Shown: piece after piece, positions 1 through 6,008 of the stretch
Layout of the letters: each line of letters begins with the position of its first letter
How positions within the stretch are numbered: the stretch's first letter is position 1
NCBI GenBank assembly: GCA_005788065.1
Contig: SXZD01000116.1
Location: 1 to 6,459, forward strand
DNA length: 6,459 bases
Source: Burkholderiales bacterium
GTDB taxonomy: Bacteria > Pseudomonadota > Gammaproteobacteria > Burkholderiales > Burkholderiaceae_B
Direction of reading: 5' to 3'
The notes under the pieces: model-generated
Seen by the model: only the letters and a program-made list of their open reading frames with translations
What the model was told of the DNA's origin: nothing
The model's database searches: none
Made by a program: the position numbers and the translations under genes

Positions 1-431
1 AACACCACGGAATGGATGGCACCGATGCGCGCGCAGGCAAGCATCGCAAATGCAGCCTGGGCAATCATGGGCATGTAAATCAGGACACGGTCACCCTTTT
101 TGACGCCCAGCTTTTGATAGATGGCAGCCATGCGCACCACCTCTTCATGCAACTGCGCGAAGGTGTAGGTCCGCTCTTCGTTGGTCTCGGTGGAAATGTA
201 AATCAGCGCAGCCTGATTGGCTCGCTCTTTCAGGTGGCGATCAACCGCGTTGTGACACAGGTTGGTCGTGCCGCCGACGTACCAGCGGGCAAACGGCGGG
301 TTGGAATAGTCCAGCACCTGCTGAGGTGGCATTTGCCAGTCAATCAGCTTGGCCTGCTCGCCCCAGAAGGCTTCAGGGCTGTCGATGGATTGACGGTATG
401 TGCGCGCATAGGCGCCGGTACTGGTGGACAT
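1..431 (-). CDS. prpE: Propionyl-CoA synthetase (PrpE), N-terminal part; truncated by window edge
   Basis: This reading frame was translated by hand from the ATG at 429-431 and is open to the left edge, giving 143 codons. PrpE activates propionate with ATP and CoA to propionyl-CoA in the cytoplasm, feeding the methylcitrate cycle; it belongs to the ANL adenylate-forming family. The visible part is the ACAS_N-type N-terminal region and the start of the AMP-binding domain. Segments that match PrpE closely from memory are ARTYRQSIDSPEAFWGEQA near the start, DYSNPPFARWYVGGTTNLCHNAVDRH, GDRVLIYMPMIAQA and CARIGAIHSVV. The NPPFARW and TNLCHN stretches favour PrpE over acetyl-CoA synthetase. The start is supported by AGGAG at 440-444, 8 nt upstream. 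The ATP-binding and catalytic lysine motifs lie outside the window. The gene runs the same way as the patatin gene but is separated from it by 204 nt, so co-transcription is uncertain. No methylcitrate-cycle genes (prpB, prpC) are visible on this side. Confidence 0.93.
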   Translation of the reverse strand, partial: MSTSTGAYARTYRQSIDSPEAFWGEQAKLIDWQMPPQQVLDYSNPPFARWYVGGTTNLCHNAVDRHLKERANQAALIYISTETNEERTYTFAQLHEEVVRMAAIYQKLGVKKGDRVLIYMPMIAQAAFAMLACARIGAIHSVV

Positions 432-508
432 CCTTCTCTCTCCTGATCGGGCTGAAGCGGGCGGGCTCTGCCGGCTGGAATTGTCCGACAGGGTCGCTTC
501 GAATTTTT

Positions 509-541
509 GTGTACCCGAAAGATAGGAGGATGCGCTTACAC
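509..541. other. 33-bp element with inverted ends in the patatin-prpE gap
   Basis: The gap 432-635 holds no convincing gene. Within it, GTGTA (509-513) and TACAC (537-541) are perfect inverted repeats framing a segment that contains ATAGGAGGATG on the plus strand (positions 522-532). It could be an operator or 5'-leader element for prpE, whose start codon lies about 80 nt downstream on the minus strand. No clear -35/-10 pair for prpE was found in the gap. A very short arm with a long spacer can arise by chance, so this is a weak call. Confidence 0.2.
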
Positions 542-635
542 TCGGCTGACGCCAAGGCACATTCGGTTGAGCCGGATCAAACCAGGAGCGACCCGGTCAA
601 CCCGACTGGATGGCGGTTTGCAGATCCGACTAACA

Positions 636-1580
636 TCAGGCCTTGCCCAGTCGTTTGCGTATCCCCGGCAAAGCGGCCATGGCGGCTTGCTCCCCCTCCA
701 GAATCAGCAGATTGCGGGAATTGAAATCTGCACTGCCAATGGTACCCACCTGCGGTTTGATGAGGATATCGGCCTCTGCCGTTTCAAAAGCTGCAAGCGT
801 CTCGCCTAATATCGTGACCGACTGCAGCACAATGTCCAGTGCCGCCGGCTTTTTCAACGGGACCGGCTTGGAACTGATATCCACTGCGATGATGAAGTCG
901 GCCCCGAGTTTGCGCGCAACACGGACCGGCACAGGGGTCACCACACCACCGTCAACATAGTCGATACCGTTGATGACGGTGGGCTGGAACACGCCAGGCA
1001 CGCTGCTGGACGCACGCACGGCCTGACCGGTGTTGCCACGCTCGAACACGACCAACTTGCCGGTGTTCAGATCAACCGCCGTACAGGCGAAACGGCGGTT
1101 GAGCGACTCGATCGGACGGTTGCTGACAAATCGATTGACCATGTTCTGCAATGCATCGCCGCGGATGACGCCCTTGCTGGACAGAGTCCAGTCACCCAGC
1201 GCACTTTCCTCCAATGCGATGGCGTTTTTCTGCAGATCCGCTGCATTCATCCCCGATGCATAAATGGCACCCACCACGCTACCCGCCGAGGTACCCACAA
1301 TCACGTCAGGAACGATGCCGTTGGCCTCCAGCACCTTGAGCACACCGATATGGGCAAAGCCCCGTGCGGCCCCTCCGCCGAGCACCAACCCGATCCTGGG
1401 GGCAGGCGGAAGTTTGACCTCCGCCACCGGCACCGGGCCCGGTGCTTGCCGGCCTGACTCCAGACTTGAACAGGCCGCGAGCACCATCAACACGCCGATG
1501 GCGCAGATTCGCCGCAAGCCCGGGAGAGCTTTGCTGGAAAACGACAAAAAATCATCAATAAAAATGATTCTCATTTGCAT
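636..1580 (-). CDS. Patatin-like phospholipase, predicted lipoprotein (RssA-like)
   Basis: A predicted patatin-family serine acyl hydrolase of about 314 residues, acting on phospholipid or other acyl esters; the actual substrate is unknown. Numbering from the ATG at 1580, the parts seen in order are a hydrophobic leader with lipobox L34-A-A-C37, the oxyanion motif GGGAARG at 68-74, the nucleophile motif GTSAG with Ser98, and the DGG motif with Asp210, followed by VVTPVPV. The Ser-Asp dyad is therefore complete. Cys37 predicts lipidation and envelope anchoring; the residues after it are S-S, so outer-membrane sorting is plausible. The start is ambiguous. ATGs lie at 1580 and 1574, with only a weak GAAAG upstream of the first. 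A TTG at 1517 would give a compact classical lipoprotein signal (MRRICAIGVLMVLAAC) but lacks a Shine-Dalgarno sequence. The ATGs sit inside or next to a Fur-box match, so the gene may share iron control with its divergent neighbour. The function call is strong and the exact start is not. Confidence 0.88.
   Translation of the reverse strand: MQMRIIFIDDFLSFSSKALPGLRRICAIGVLMVLAACSSLESGRQAPGPVPVAEVKLPPAPRIGLVLGGGAARGFAHIGVLKVLEANGIVPDVIVGTSAGSVVGAIYASGMNAADLQKNAIALEESALGDWTLSSKGVIRGDALQNMVNRFVSNRPIESLNRRFACTAVDLNTGKLVVFERGNTGQAVRASSSVPGVFQPTVINGIDYVDGGVVTPVPVRVARKLGADFIIAVDISSKPVPLKKPAALDIVLQSVTILGETLAAFETAEADILIKPQVGTIGSADFNSRNLLILEGEQAAMAALPGIRKRLGKA
1560..1578. promoter_or_regulatory. Putative Fur box
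   Basis: Read on the minus strand this is GCAAATGAGAATCATTTTT, matching 14 of 19 positions of the classical Fur consensus GATAATGATAATCATTATC, including the contiguous core AATCATT. It lies between the divergent patatin and Fe(3+)-binding protein genes. It overlaps the proposed -35 of the iron-binding protein gene by four bases, where bound Fe-Fur would be expected to block RNA polymerase. A nearby AATCAT (1550-1555) paired with ATGATT (1564-1569) may extend the site. The downstream gene being an iron transporter component supports the call. Confidence 0.75.
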
Positions 1581-1592
1581 TAAGACTTTCAA
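1564..1592 (-). promoter_or_regulatory. Weak candidate promoter toward the patatin gene
   Basis: On the minus strand, TTGAAA (1592 to 1587, 5 of 6) and AATCAT (1569 to 1564, 4 of 6) are 17 nt apart, with the -10 inside the Fur-box match. If this promoter is used, transcription starts near 1557, downstream of both ATGs. Translation would then have to begin at a TTG such as 1547 or 1517. It is mutually exclusive with the ATG start chosen for the patatin CDS and is listed because it bears on that choice. Confidence 0.25.
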
Positions 1593-1604
1593 TCTGATTA
1601 CAAT
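1575..1604 (+). promoter_or_regulatory. Candidate sigma-70 promoter for the Fe(3+)-binding protein gene
   Basis: TTGCAT (1575-1580, 3 of 6 to the -35 consensus) and TACAAT (1599-1604, 5 of 6 to the -10 consensus) are separated by 18 nt. Transcription would start near 1611, leaving a 5' leader of roughly 80 nt before the ATG at 1689. The -35 overlaps the Fur-box match, giving an obvious repression geometry. The -35 is weak, so the assignment rests mainly on the -10 and the context. Confidence 0.5.
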
Positions 1605-1688
1605 GATCACAGACAACAGGCATCGGGGCAGGTTTCCGGCCTGATGCATCCACGTTCGATCAACCCCATCAACACCCAGAGCAAGAAC

Positions 1689-2753
1689 ATGAATACAGTC
1701 ATTCCCCGTTTGCAAAACCTCCGCCGAACCCTCATTGCAAGCGCTTGCCTGACACTGTCGTTATTTTCTCTCGGCGTGCAGGCGCAAACCAGTGAAAACA
1801 AAGTATTAAACCTCTACTCAGCGCGCCACTACCAAACGGACGAGGCGTTGTACAACAACTTCACCAAGGCCACGGGCATTACCATCCGCCGCATTGAACT
1901 GGGCGATGAGGCCCTGCTGGAGCGTCTGCGCAACGAGGGGGCCAATAGCCAGGCCGACGTGATTTTGCTGGTGGACGCCGCCCGCCTGTGGAAACTGCAG
2001 ATTGAGGGGCTCACCCAACCGGTCAAATCAAAACTGCTGGACGAGCGCATTCCGGCCCAGTTCCGCGCCCAAGAGGGGCAATGGTTCGGGTTTTCATCAC
2101 GGGCCCGCGTCATCGTCTACAGCAAAGACAGCATCGACCCGGCAGACGTACAGAACTATGAGGATCTGGCCAACCCCAAATTGAAAGGCAAGGTCTGCAC
2201 CCGCTCCGGCTCGCATCCCTACATGCTCTCTCTGGTGGGTGCCATGGTTGAACACTTGGGGGCCGACGGCGCAGAGAAATGGGCCAAAGGGGTGGTCGAC
2301 AACATGGCGCGTCCGCCCAAGGGCGGCGACACCGACCAGATCAAGGGGGTGGCCAGCGGCGAATGCGGCGTGGCGCTAACGAACAGCTACTACTGGGTGC
2401 GCCTGCTTCGCAGCGACAAACCGGAAGACAAGGCAGTGGTGTCAAAAGTCGGTTTCATCTGGCCCAACCAGAAAAAGAGCGGGACGCACATCAACATTTC
2501 CGGTGGTGCCGTCGCCCGTCATGCGCCCAACCGCGATGCGGCGGTCAAGTTTCTGGAATACCTCGCCAGCAACGACGCCCAGGTGTATTTTGCGGACGGC
2601 AATAACGAGTGGCCCGTGGTCAAGGGAGTCAAGCCCAACAACGCAGCACTCAACGGGTTGGGCAGTTTCAAGGAAGATCCGATTGCCGCACAGACGCTTG
2701 CACGCAACACGGTGACCGCGCAGCGCATCCTCGACAGGGTCGGATATCGCTGA
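1689..2753 (+). CDS. Fe(3+) ABC transporter periplasmic substrate-binding protein (FutA-type)
   Basis: A 354-residue periplasmic protein predicted to capture ferric iron for an ABC importer. The ATG at 1689 begins a clear Sec signal peptide: positive stretch RLQNLRR (7-13), hydrophobic core to about residue 30, and likely cleavage after VQA (30-32). The mature protein opens with VLNLYSARHYQTD, where His47 and Tyr48 match the FutA/FbpA first-lobe ligands. Tyr178 (in SHPYMLSLVG) and the tandem Tyr234-Tyr235 (in NSYYWVR) match the second-lobe tyrosine ligands known from FutA-type proteins. The C-terminal half carries GTHINISGGAVARHAPN, typical of this family. An in-frame ATG at 1644 would add 15 residues ahead of the signal peptide and is less likely; the SD at 1689 is itself weak. 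A Fur-box match and promoter precede it. No permease or ATPase gene follows, since the next gene is a TetR regulator, so it must rely on transporter parts encoded elsewhere. Confidence 0.92.
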   Translation: MNTVIPRLQNLRRTLIASACLTLSLFSLGVQAQTSENKVLNLYSARHYQTDEALYNNFTKATGITIRRIELGDEALLERLRNEGANSQADVILLVDAARLWKLQIEGLTQPVKSKLLDERIPAQFRAQEGQWFGFSSRARVIVYSKDSIDPADVQNYEDLANPKLKGKVCTRSGSHPYMLSLVGAMVEHLGADGAEKWAKGVVDNMARPPKGGDTDQIKGVASGECGVALTNSYYWVRLLRSDKPEDKAVVSKVGFIWPNQKKSGTHINISGGAVARHAPNRDAAVKFLEYLASNDAQVYFADGNNEWPVVKGVKPNNAALNGLGSFKEDPIAAQTLARNTVTAQRILDRVGYR

Positions 2754-2801
2754 ACCCGTCGGTTCCTGAGGGTCTTGCGTAGATGGATTTCGCAGATTGC
2801 G

Positions 2802-2807
2802 TACAAT
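2802..2807 (+). promoter_or_regulatory. Candidate -10 element upstream of the TetR gene
   Basis: TACAAT matches the -10 consensus at 5 of 6 positions and lies 55 nt before the TetR start, in the gap after the iron-binding protein gene. The best upstream -35-like hexamer, TTGCGT at 2775-2780, is 21 nt away, which is too far for a good sigma-70 promoter. If it is active, transcription would begin near 2813-2815, almost exactly at the leader ORF's ATG, making that message essentially leaderless. Confidence 0.35.
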
Positions 2808-2814
2808 AAGGGGC

Positions 2815-2865
2815 ATGATGACTGCCACAAGCGCATGCAACGGCGCATGCCCCTCCCCTACATGA
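2815..2865 (+). CDS. Possible 16-codon leader ORF overlapping the TetR start
   Basis: This is a short reading frame, MMTATSACNGACPSPT, starting with tandem ATGs at 2815 and 2818. AAGGGG (2808-2813) sits 4 nt before the second ATG. Its TGA (2863-2865) overlaps the TetR ATG (2862-2864) as ATGA, the classic arrangement for translational coupling. The TetR start has a pyrimidine-rich upstream region with no Shine-Dalgarno sequence of its own, so coupling would explain how it is translated. The peptide has no recognised function and holds no run of one amino acid that would suggest attenuation. It may be a chance ORF; sequence alone cannot decide. Confidence 0.35.
   Translation: MMTATSACNGACPSPT
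2831..2850 (+). repeat. Tandem GCGCATGC repeat just upstream of the TetR start
   Basis: GCGCATGC occurs at 2831-2838 and again at 2843-2850, separated by AACG. Each copy contains the palindrome GCATGC, so the two can also pair as a 6-bp stem with a 6-nt loop in RNA. Each copy contains an ATG in the TetR frame (2835, 2847). Possible roles are an autoregulatory operator or a fold that limits access to the start region. The repeat is seen directly; any role is inference. Confidence 0.45.
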
Positions 2866-3536
2866 AGCCCTCCAACCGACTGGCAGCAACACCTGCAGAC
2901 GCAAGCCCAACCGAAACCGTGAAACTGGGCACGCGCAAGGTTCCCCGCAACGAACGCATGGCGCAGATCCTCGCCGTTGCCGGCAGCATGTTCGCACAAA
3001 CGGGTTTTCACTCCACATCCATGGACGACATTGCCAAGGGCGCCGGCGTTACCAAACCCCTGCTCTACCGCTACTTCGGCTCCAAGGACGCGCTGTATCT
3101 GGCCACCATCGAACAGGTCGGCGAATACCTCACCCACGGTCTGACGTTGCTGATGAGCAACCCCGACCCGCGATCTCGGCTGGACATGATGATGCTGTCT
3201 TTTTTGACGTTTGTGGACAGACACCGCGATGGCTGGTCGGTGCTTTACAACGAGACGCTCAATGCCGTAGGCCCTGTGGGTGAACGGGTAAGCTTTTTCC
3301 GCAAGGCGTTCATTGATGCGGTCAGCCAGAGCATTGTCCAATGGCTGCACCAATCACAAACAGCAGACCTCGTACAAGCCGAATGTCTCGCGCACAGCAT
3401 GGTGGGGGCGGCAGAAGCCATGGCGCGCTGGTGGGTGAGCCACCCCGAAGTCAGCCTGCTGCAACTGCAGGCCAACTTCAAATGCCTGATCGAGCCCGGA
3501 CTGGATGCAATGCAGGCGACCGTCCGAAAGACCTGA
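2862..3536 (+). CDS. TetR/AcrR-family transcriptional regulator
   Basis: A 224-residue predicted one-component DNA-binding repressor. After a polar, probably disordered tail of about 28 residues, the DNA-binding domain runs from roughly residue 30 to 80. It includes ILAVAGSMFAQTGFHSTSM and the helix-turn-helix MDDIAKGAGVTKPLLYRYF (54-72), followed by the family-typical GSKDALY. The rest is an alpha-helical ligand-binding and dimerisation domain whose ligand cannot be read from sequence. The length is normal for TetR. In-frame ATGs at 2835 and 2847 and a TTG at 2775 would lengthen the tail. I chose 2862 because it overlaps the stop of a preceding short ORF, but no start has a good Shine-Dalgarno sequence. 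It lies 108 nt after the iron-binding protein gene on the same strand and faces the reductase-thiolase-hydratase operon. By family habit it may repress itself and a neighbour; the acyl-CoA operon is the more natural target, unproven. Confidence 0.9.
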   Translation: MKPSNRLAATPADASPTETVKLGTRKVPRNERMAQILAVAGSMFAQTGFHSTSMDDIAKGAGVTKPLLYRYFGSKDALYLATIEQVGEYLTHGLTLLMSNPDPRSRLDMMMLSFLTFVDRHRDGWSVLYNETLNAVGPVGERVSFFRKAFIDAVSQSIVQWLHQSQTADLVQAECLAHSMVGAAEAMARWWVSHPEVSLLQLQANFKCLIEPGLDAMQATVRKT

Positions 3537-3563
3537 CAACAGCACCTTACAAACGCGGGAATG

Positions 3564-3593
3564 CCGGTAACGGCCAGAGGCCGCTACCGGTTT
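3564..3593 (+). terminator. Rho-independent-like hairpin between convergent genes
   Basis: The arms 3564-3575 (CCGGTAACGGCC) and 3579-3590 (GGCCGCTACCGG) pair over 12 positions with a single A-C mismatch around an AGA loop, followed by TTT. It lies 28 nt after the TetR stop and 38 nt beyond the hydratase stop on the other strand. The T tract is short on the plus strand and absent on the minus strand. It should act best as the TetR terminator, though the stem could hinder transcription from both sides. Confidence 0.65.
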
Positions 3594-3627
3594 GAAGCAC
3601 TTTCGGACAAACCGTGTGCGGCGATCC

Positions 3628-4566
3628 TCAAGCGGTCTGGCGGTTGCGGATGACACCTTCCATCAGCACACGCGAGTCTTTGGCTGCCAGCAACTGAAAC
3701 TGCCCGCTGTCGCCATCCACATGAAACTTGACCATGTTGCTGGACGGCAAAAACACCGGTTGTTTGAACCGAACTTCATAAAAAGCCGGTACTCCACCCA
3801 TTTCGCGCTGAACATCAGCCAGCAGGCGGGCCGCCGTCCACATGCCATGTGCGATGGCTTTCGGAAACCCGAACAGCGCCGCACTGCGGGCATGGATATG
3901 AATCGGGTTGTAGTCGTTGGACACCTTGGCATATTGACGACCCTGGTTTTCCGGCACATCCAGCTTGACGTAACGGGCCACTGTCGGGTCGATATCCACC
4001 AGTGCCGCGGGCTTGGCACCCGGCAGGCGAATGCCCTTGACCCGCGACAGGATGCTCATCACACCGGACCACACCACCTGCCCTTCGCGCAGGAAGCGGG
4101 TATGGACATCAAACTCCAGACCTAAGGGGGTCTGTCGGGTTTCGCCGAACGATACGACGATGTCGTGTTCCTGCCCCACCACCAGATCTGACGTCGCTTC
4201 GATGATATTGCGCAGATGTACCATGCCCAACATGGGGAAAGGTACCTCATCACGCGCCATCAGGTACAGGTGCAAGGCCGATGCCAACACCTGCGGCGCG
4301 GTCAGGCCGATGTCCGAACCCTCAAAACCGCAGACCGTGTTGTAGGCCCCGATCCATTTCTCGTCGAACTTCACGCCATTGATGCGCACGGCCAGCTTGG
4401 GCGCCACCGTCTGGATGGTGGGCTTGCGCGTGGCCGTTGCTGCTGCCTTGAGCAGCAGCGCCTTGGCATTGGGAAGCGACTTGAGTTCGAGCACGATGCC
4501 CGACGGTGTGCTCACCGCCGAGGCTTCCGGTTGCACCGCCGCAGCGGCAGCTTTTTTACGGCTCAT
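3628..4566 (-). CDS. MaoC-type (R)-specific enoyl-CoA hydratase/dehydratase
   Basis: A 312-residue hot-dog-fold protein predicted to interconvert enoyl-CoA and (R)-3-hydroxyacyl-CoA in the cytoplasm. The C-terminal MaoC domain carries the hydratase-2 signature: AKVSNDYNPIHIH with catalytic-type Asp218 and His223 spaced as in PhaJ, followed by GFPKAIAHGMW. The preceding portion (about residues 50-200) lacks this motif and is probably a second, non-catalytic hot-dog repeat, as in double-hot-dog eukaryote-like and HtdX-type hydratases; that domain reading is inference. The first 20 or so residues are Lys/Ala-rich and low in complexity. The ATG at 4566 is preceded by GGAGAG with good spacing; a TTG at 4584 would overlap the thiolase stop and is less likely. 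It is the last gene of the operon, 14 nt after the thiolase stop, so tight co-transcription is expected. Confidence 0.88.
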   Translation of the reverse strand: MSRKKAAAAAVQPEASAVSTPSGIVLELKSLPNAKALLLKAAATATRKPTIQTVAPKLAVRINGVKFDEKWIGAYNTVCGFEGSDIGLTAPQVLASALHLYLMARDEVPFPMLGMVHLRNIIEATSDLVVGQEHDIVVSFGETRQTPLGLEFDVHTRFLREGQVVWSGVMSILSRVKGIRLPGAKPAALVDIDPTVARYVKLDVPENQGRQYAKVSNDYNPIHIHARSAALFGFPKAIAHGMWTAARLLADVQREMGGVPAFYEVRFKQPVFLPSSNMVKFHVDGDSGQFQLLAAKDSRVLMEGVIRNRQTA

Positions 4567-4580
4567 GCGCGGCTCTCCGA

Positions 4581-5861
4581 TCAACGCTCGAGAATGGCCG
4601 TCACGCCCAGACCACCGGCTGCGCAGACAGAGATCAGACCGCGACCGCTACCCTTTTCAGCCAGCAGTTTGGCCAGCGTGGCCACGATGCGACCGCCGGT
4701 GGCTGCAAACGGATGGCCGACAGCCAGCGAGCTGCCCTTGACGTTCAGCTTGCTGCGATCGATTGAACCCAACGGTGCGTCCAGACCCAGCTTGTCCTTG
4801 CAGAAGGCCGGATCTTCCCACGCCTTCAGTGTGCACAGTACCTGCGCTGCAAAGGCCTCATGGATTTCATAGAAATCGAAGTCCTGCAGGGTCAACCCTG
4901 CTTTCTGCAGCATTTTCGGCACGGCATAGGCGGGCGCCATCAACAAACCTTCTTTGCCGGACACAAAGTCCACACCACTGGTTTCGCAGAACGTCAGGTA
5001 AGCCAGCGGCTCGATGCCACGAGCCTTGGCCCAGTCCTCGGAAGCCAACAGCACAGCGGATGCGCCGTCGGTCAGGGGCGTGGAGTTGCCGGCTGTCAAT
5101 GTGCCCTTGCCGCTCTTGCGGTCAAAAGCGGGCTTGAGCGTGGAGAGCTTTTCCACGCTGGAATCGCCGCGCATGTTGTTGTCGCGGTTCAGGCCGGCAA
5201 ACGGCACTACCAAGTCGTTGAAGAAGCCTTCTTCGTAAGCCTTTGCCGCTTTCTGATGCGACTCCACCGCCAGCAGGTCCTGCTCTTCACGCGGAATGCT
5301 CCAGGTCTTGGCCATCTGCTCGCAGTGTGCACCCATGGACAGCTTGGTACGCGGCTCTGCGTTGGCGGGCGGCAGCGGCGTGAGGTGCTTGGGACGGATC
5401 TTCAGCAGCGTCTTGACCTTCTGGCCTGTGGTCTTGCCGCGGTTGGCTTCCAGCAGGATCTTGCGCAGACCCTCGGACACGGAGATAGGTGCATCAGTTG
5501 TGTTGTCGACGCCGCCGGCCATGCCGACTTCGATCTGACCCAGGGCAATCTTGTTGGCCACCACAATGGCAGCTTCCAGACCGGTACCGCAGGCCTGCTG
5601 GATATCAAAAGCGGGGGTCGAGGGAGACAGTCCGCAACCCAGCACGGCTTCGCGGCAGAGGTTGAAATCACGCACATGTTTGACAACCGCACCGGCCACC
5701 ACGTCACCCAGCGTTTCGCCATGCAACTGGAATTTATCAACCACACCGCGGAAAGCAGCAGTCAGCATGTCCTGATTGGATTTGCCCACGTACGCCGTGT
5801 TGGAACGGGCGAAGGGAATACGGGCACCACCGATGATTGCAACTCGACGACCATACGTCAT
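4581..5861 (-). CDS. Acetyl-CoA acyltransferase / 3-ketoacyl-CoA thiolase (FadI/FadA2-like)
   Basis: A 426-residue thiolase, slightly longer than the usual 390-400 and in the range of FadI-type enzymes. It catalyses thiolytic cleavage of 3-ketoacyl-CoA to acetyl-CoA and a shortened acyl-CoA, or the reverse condensation. Visible motifs are the acyl-accepting nucleophile Cys91 in QQACGTGLEAA, His334 in YEIHEAFAAQ, His383 in AVGHPFAATGGR, and the second catalytic Cys413 in CAAGGLG; all key residues are present. The N-terminus VAIIGGARIPFARSNTAY is characteristic. The ATG at 5861 has AAGGA 7 nt upstream; in-frame codons further upstream to 5903 look like non-coding leader. Chain-length preference cannot be read from sequence. 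It lies 147 nt downstream of the reductase stop and immediately upstream of the hydratase gene, giving a three-enzyme acyl-CoA set. Confidence 0.92.
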   Translation of the reverse strand: MTYGRRVAIIGGARIPFARSNTAYVGKSNQDMLTAAFRGVVDKFQLHGETLGDVVAGAVVKHVRDFNLCREAVLGCGLSPSTPAFDIQQACGTGLEAAIVVANKIALGQIEVGMAGGVDNTTDAPISVSEGLRKILLEANRGKTTGQKVKTLLKIRPKHLTPLPPANAEPRTKLSMGAHCEQMAKTWSIPREEQDLLAVESHQKAAKAYEEGFFNDLVVPFAGLNRDNNMRGDSSVEKLSTLKPAFDRKSGKGTLTAGNSTPLTDGASAVLLASEDWAKARGIEPLAYLTFCETSGVDFVSGKEGLLMAPAYAVPKMLQKAGLTLQDFDFYEIHEAFAAQVLCTLKAWEDPAFCKDKLGLDAPLGSIDRSKLNVKGSSLAVGHPFAATGGRIVATLAKLLAEKGSGRGLISVCAAGGLGVTAILER

Positions 5862-5888
5862 GTTCAGTTCCTTTTTCTGTTTACCGGA

Positions 5889-5931
5889 CCGCCACCCGGA
5901 CACCGCTGTAACGGCGTACCAAGGTTGGCGG
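5889..5931 (-). repeat. Imperfect inverted repeat in the thiolase 5' leader
   Basis: CCGCCACCC (5889-5897) pairs with GGTTGGCGG (5923-5931) over nine positions with one mismatch, leaving a 25-nt loop. On the minus-strand transcript the stem ends about 27 nt before the thiolase start codon and close to its AAGGA ribosome site. It could be a leader structure or a processing site in the operon message. No T tract follows, so it does not look like a terminator. Confidence 0.3.
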
Positions 5932-5964
5932 CCAATCAGTCAATACTCTTCTTTGATGCAAAAC

Positions 5965-6000
5965 ATCTGCGCAGTCGGCGTAAACCGTATCCGCGCAGAT
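5965..6000. repeat. 8-bp perfect inverted repeat after the reductase gene
   Basis: ATCTGCGC (5965-5972) and GCGCAGAT (5993-6000) are perfect inverted repeats with a 20-nt spacer, placed 8 nt after the reductase stop in the 147-nt gap before the thiolase. In RNA the arms would form a GC-rich stem with a large loop that has no poly-U tail. It may protect the reductase message end, serve as a regulator site, or be an intercistronic processing signal. On the minus strand a TTGACT lies just past the repeat, at about 5942-5937, but no good -10 follows it. Confidence 0.4.
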
Positions 6001-6008
6001 CTCCGGAT

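Noticed and set aside
12..446. 144-codon open frame on the plus strand at the left edge
   Set aside because: The opposite strand encodes an unmistakable PrpE N-terminus with a good ribosome site, so this is its antisense shadow.
1581..1715. N-terminal extension of the patatin protein to a TTG at 1715
   Set aside because: It would run through the divergent promoter and into the signal-peptide coding region of the iron-binding protein, push the lipobox to residue 82, and its AGG motif is only 2 nt from the TTG.
2752..2765. GAACC/GGTTC hairpin at the stop codon of the iron-binding protein gene
   Set aside because: It has only five base pairs, overlaps the stop codon and is not followed by a T tract, so it is not a credible terminator.
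2442..3353. 303-codon open frame on the minus strand
   Set aside because: It is antisense to the iron-binding protein and TetR genes, crosses their intergenic region and promoter, and has no recognisable family features.
4439..4459. GCTGCTG/CAGCAGC inverted repeat
   Set aside because: It falls inside the hydratase coding region and is explained by Ala/Leu codons in a low-complexity stretch.
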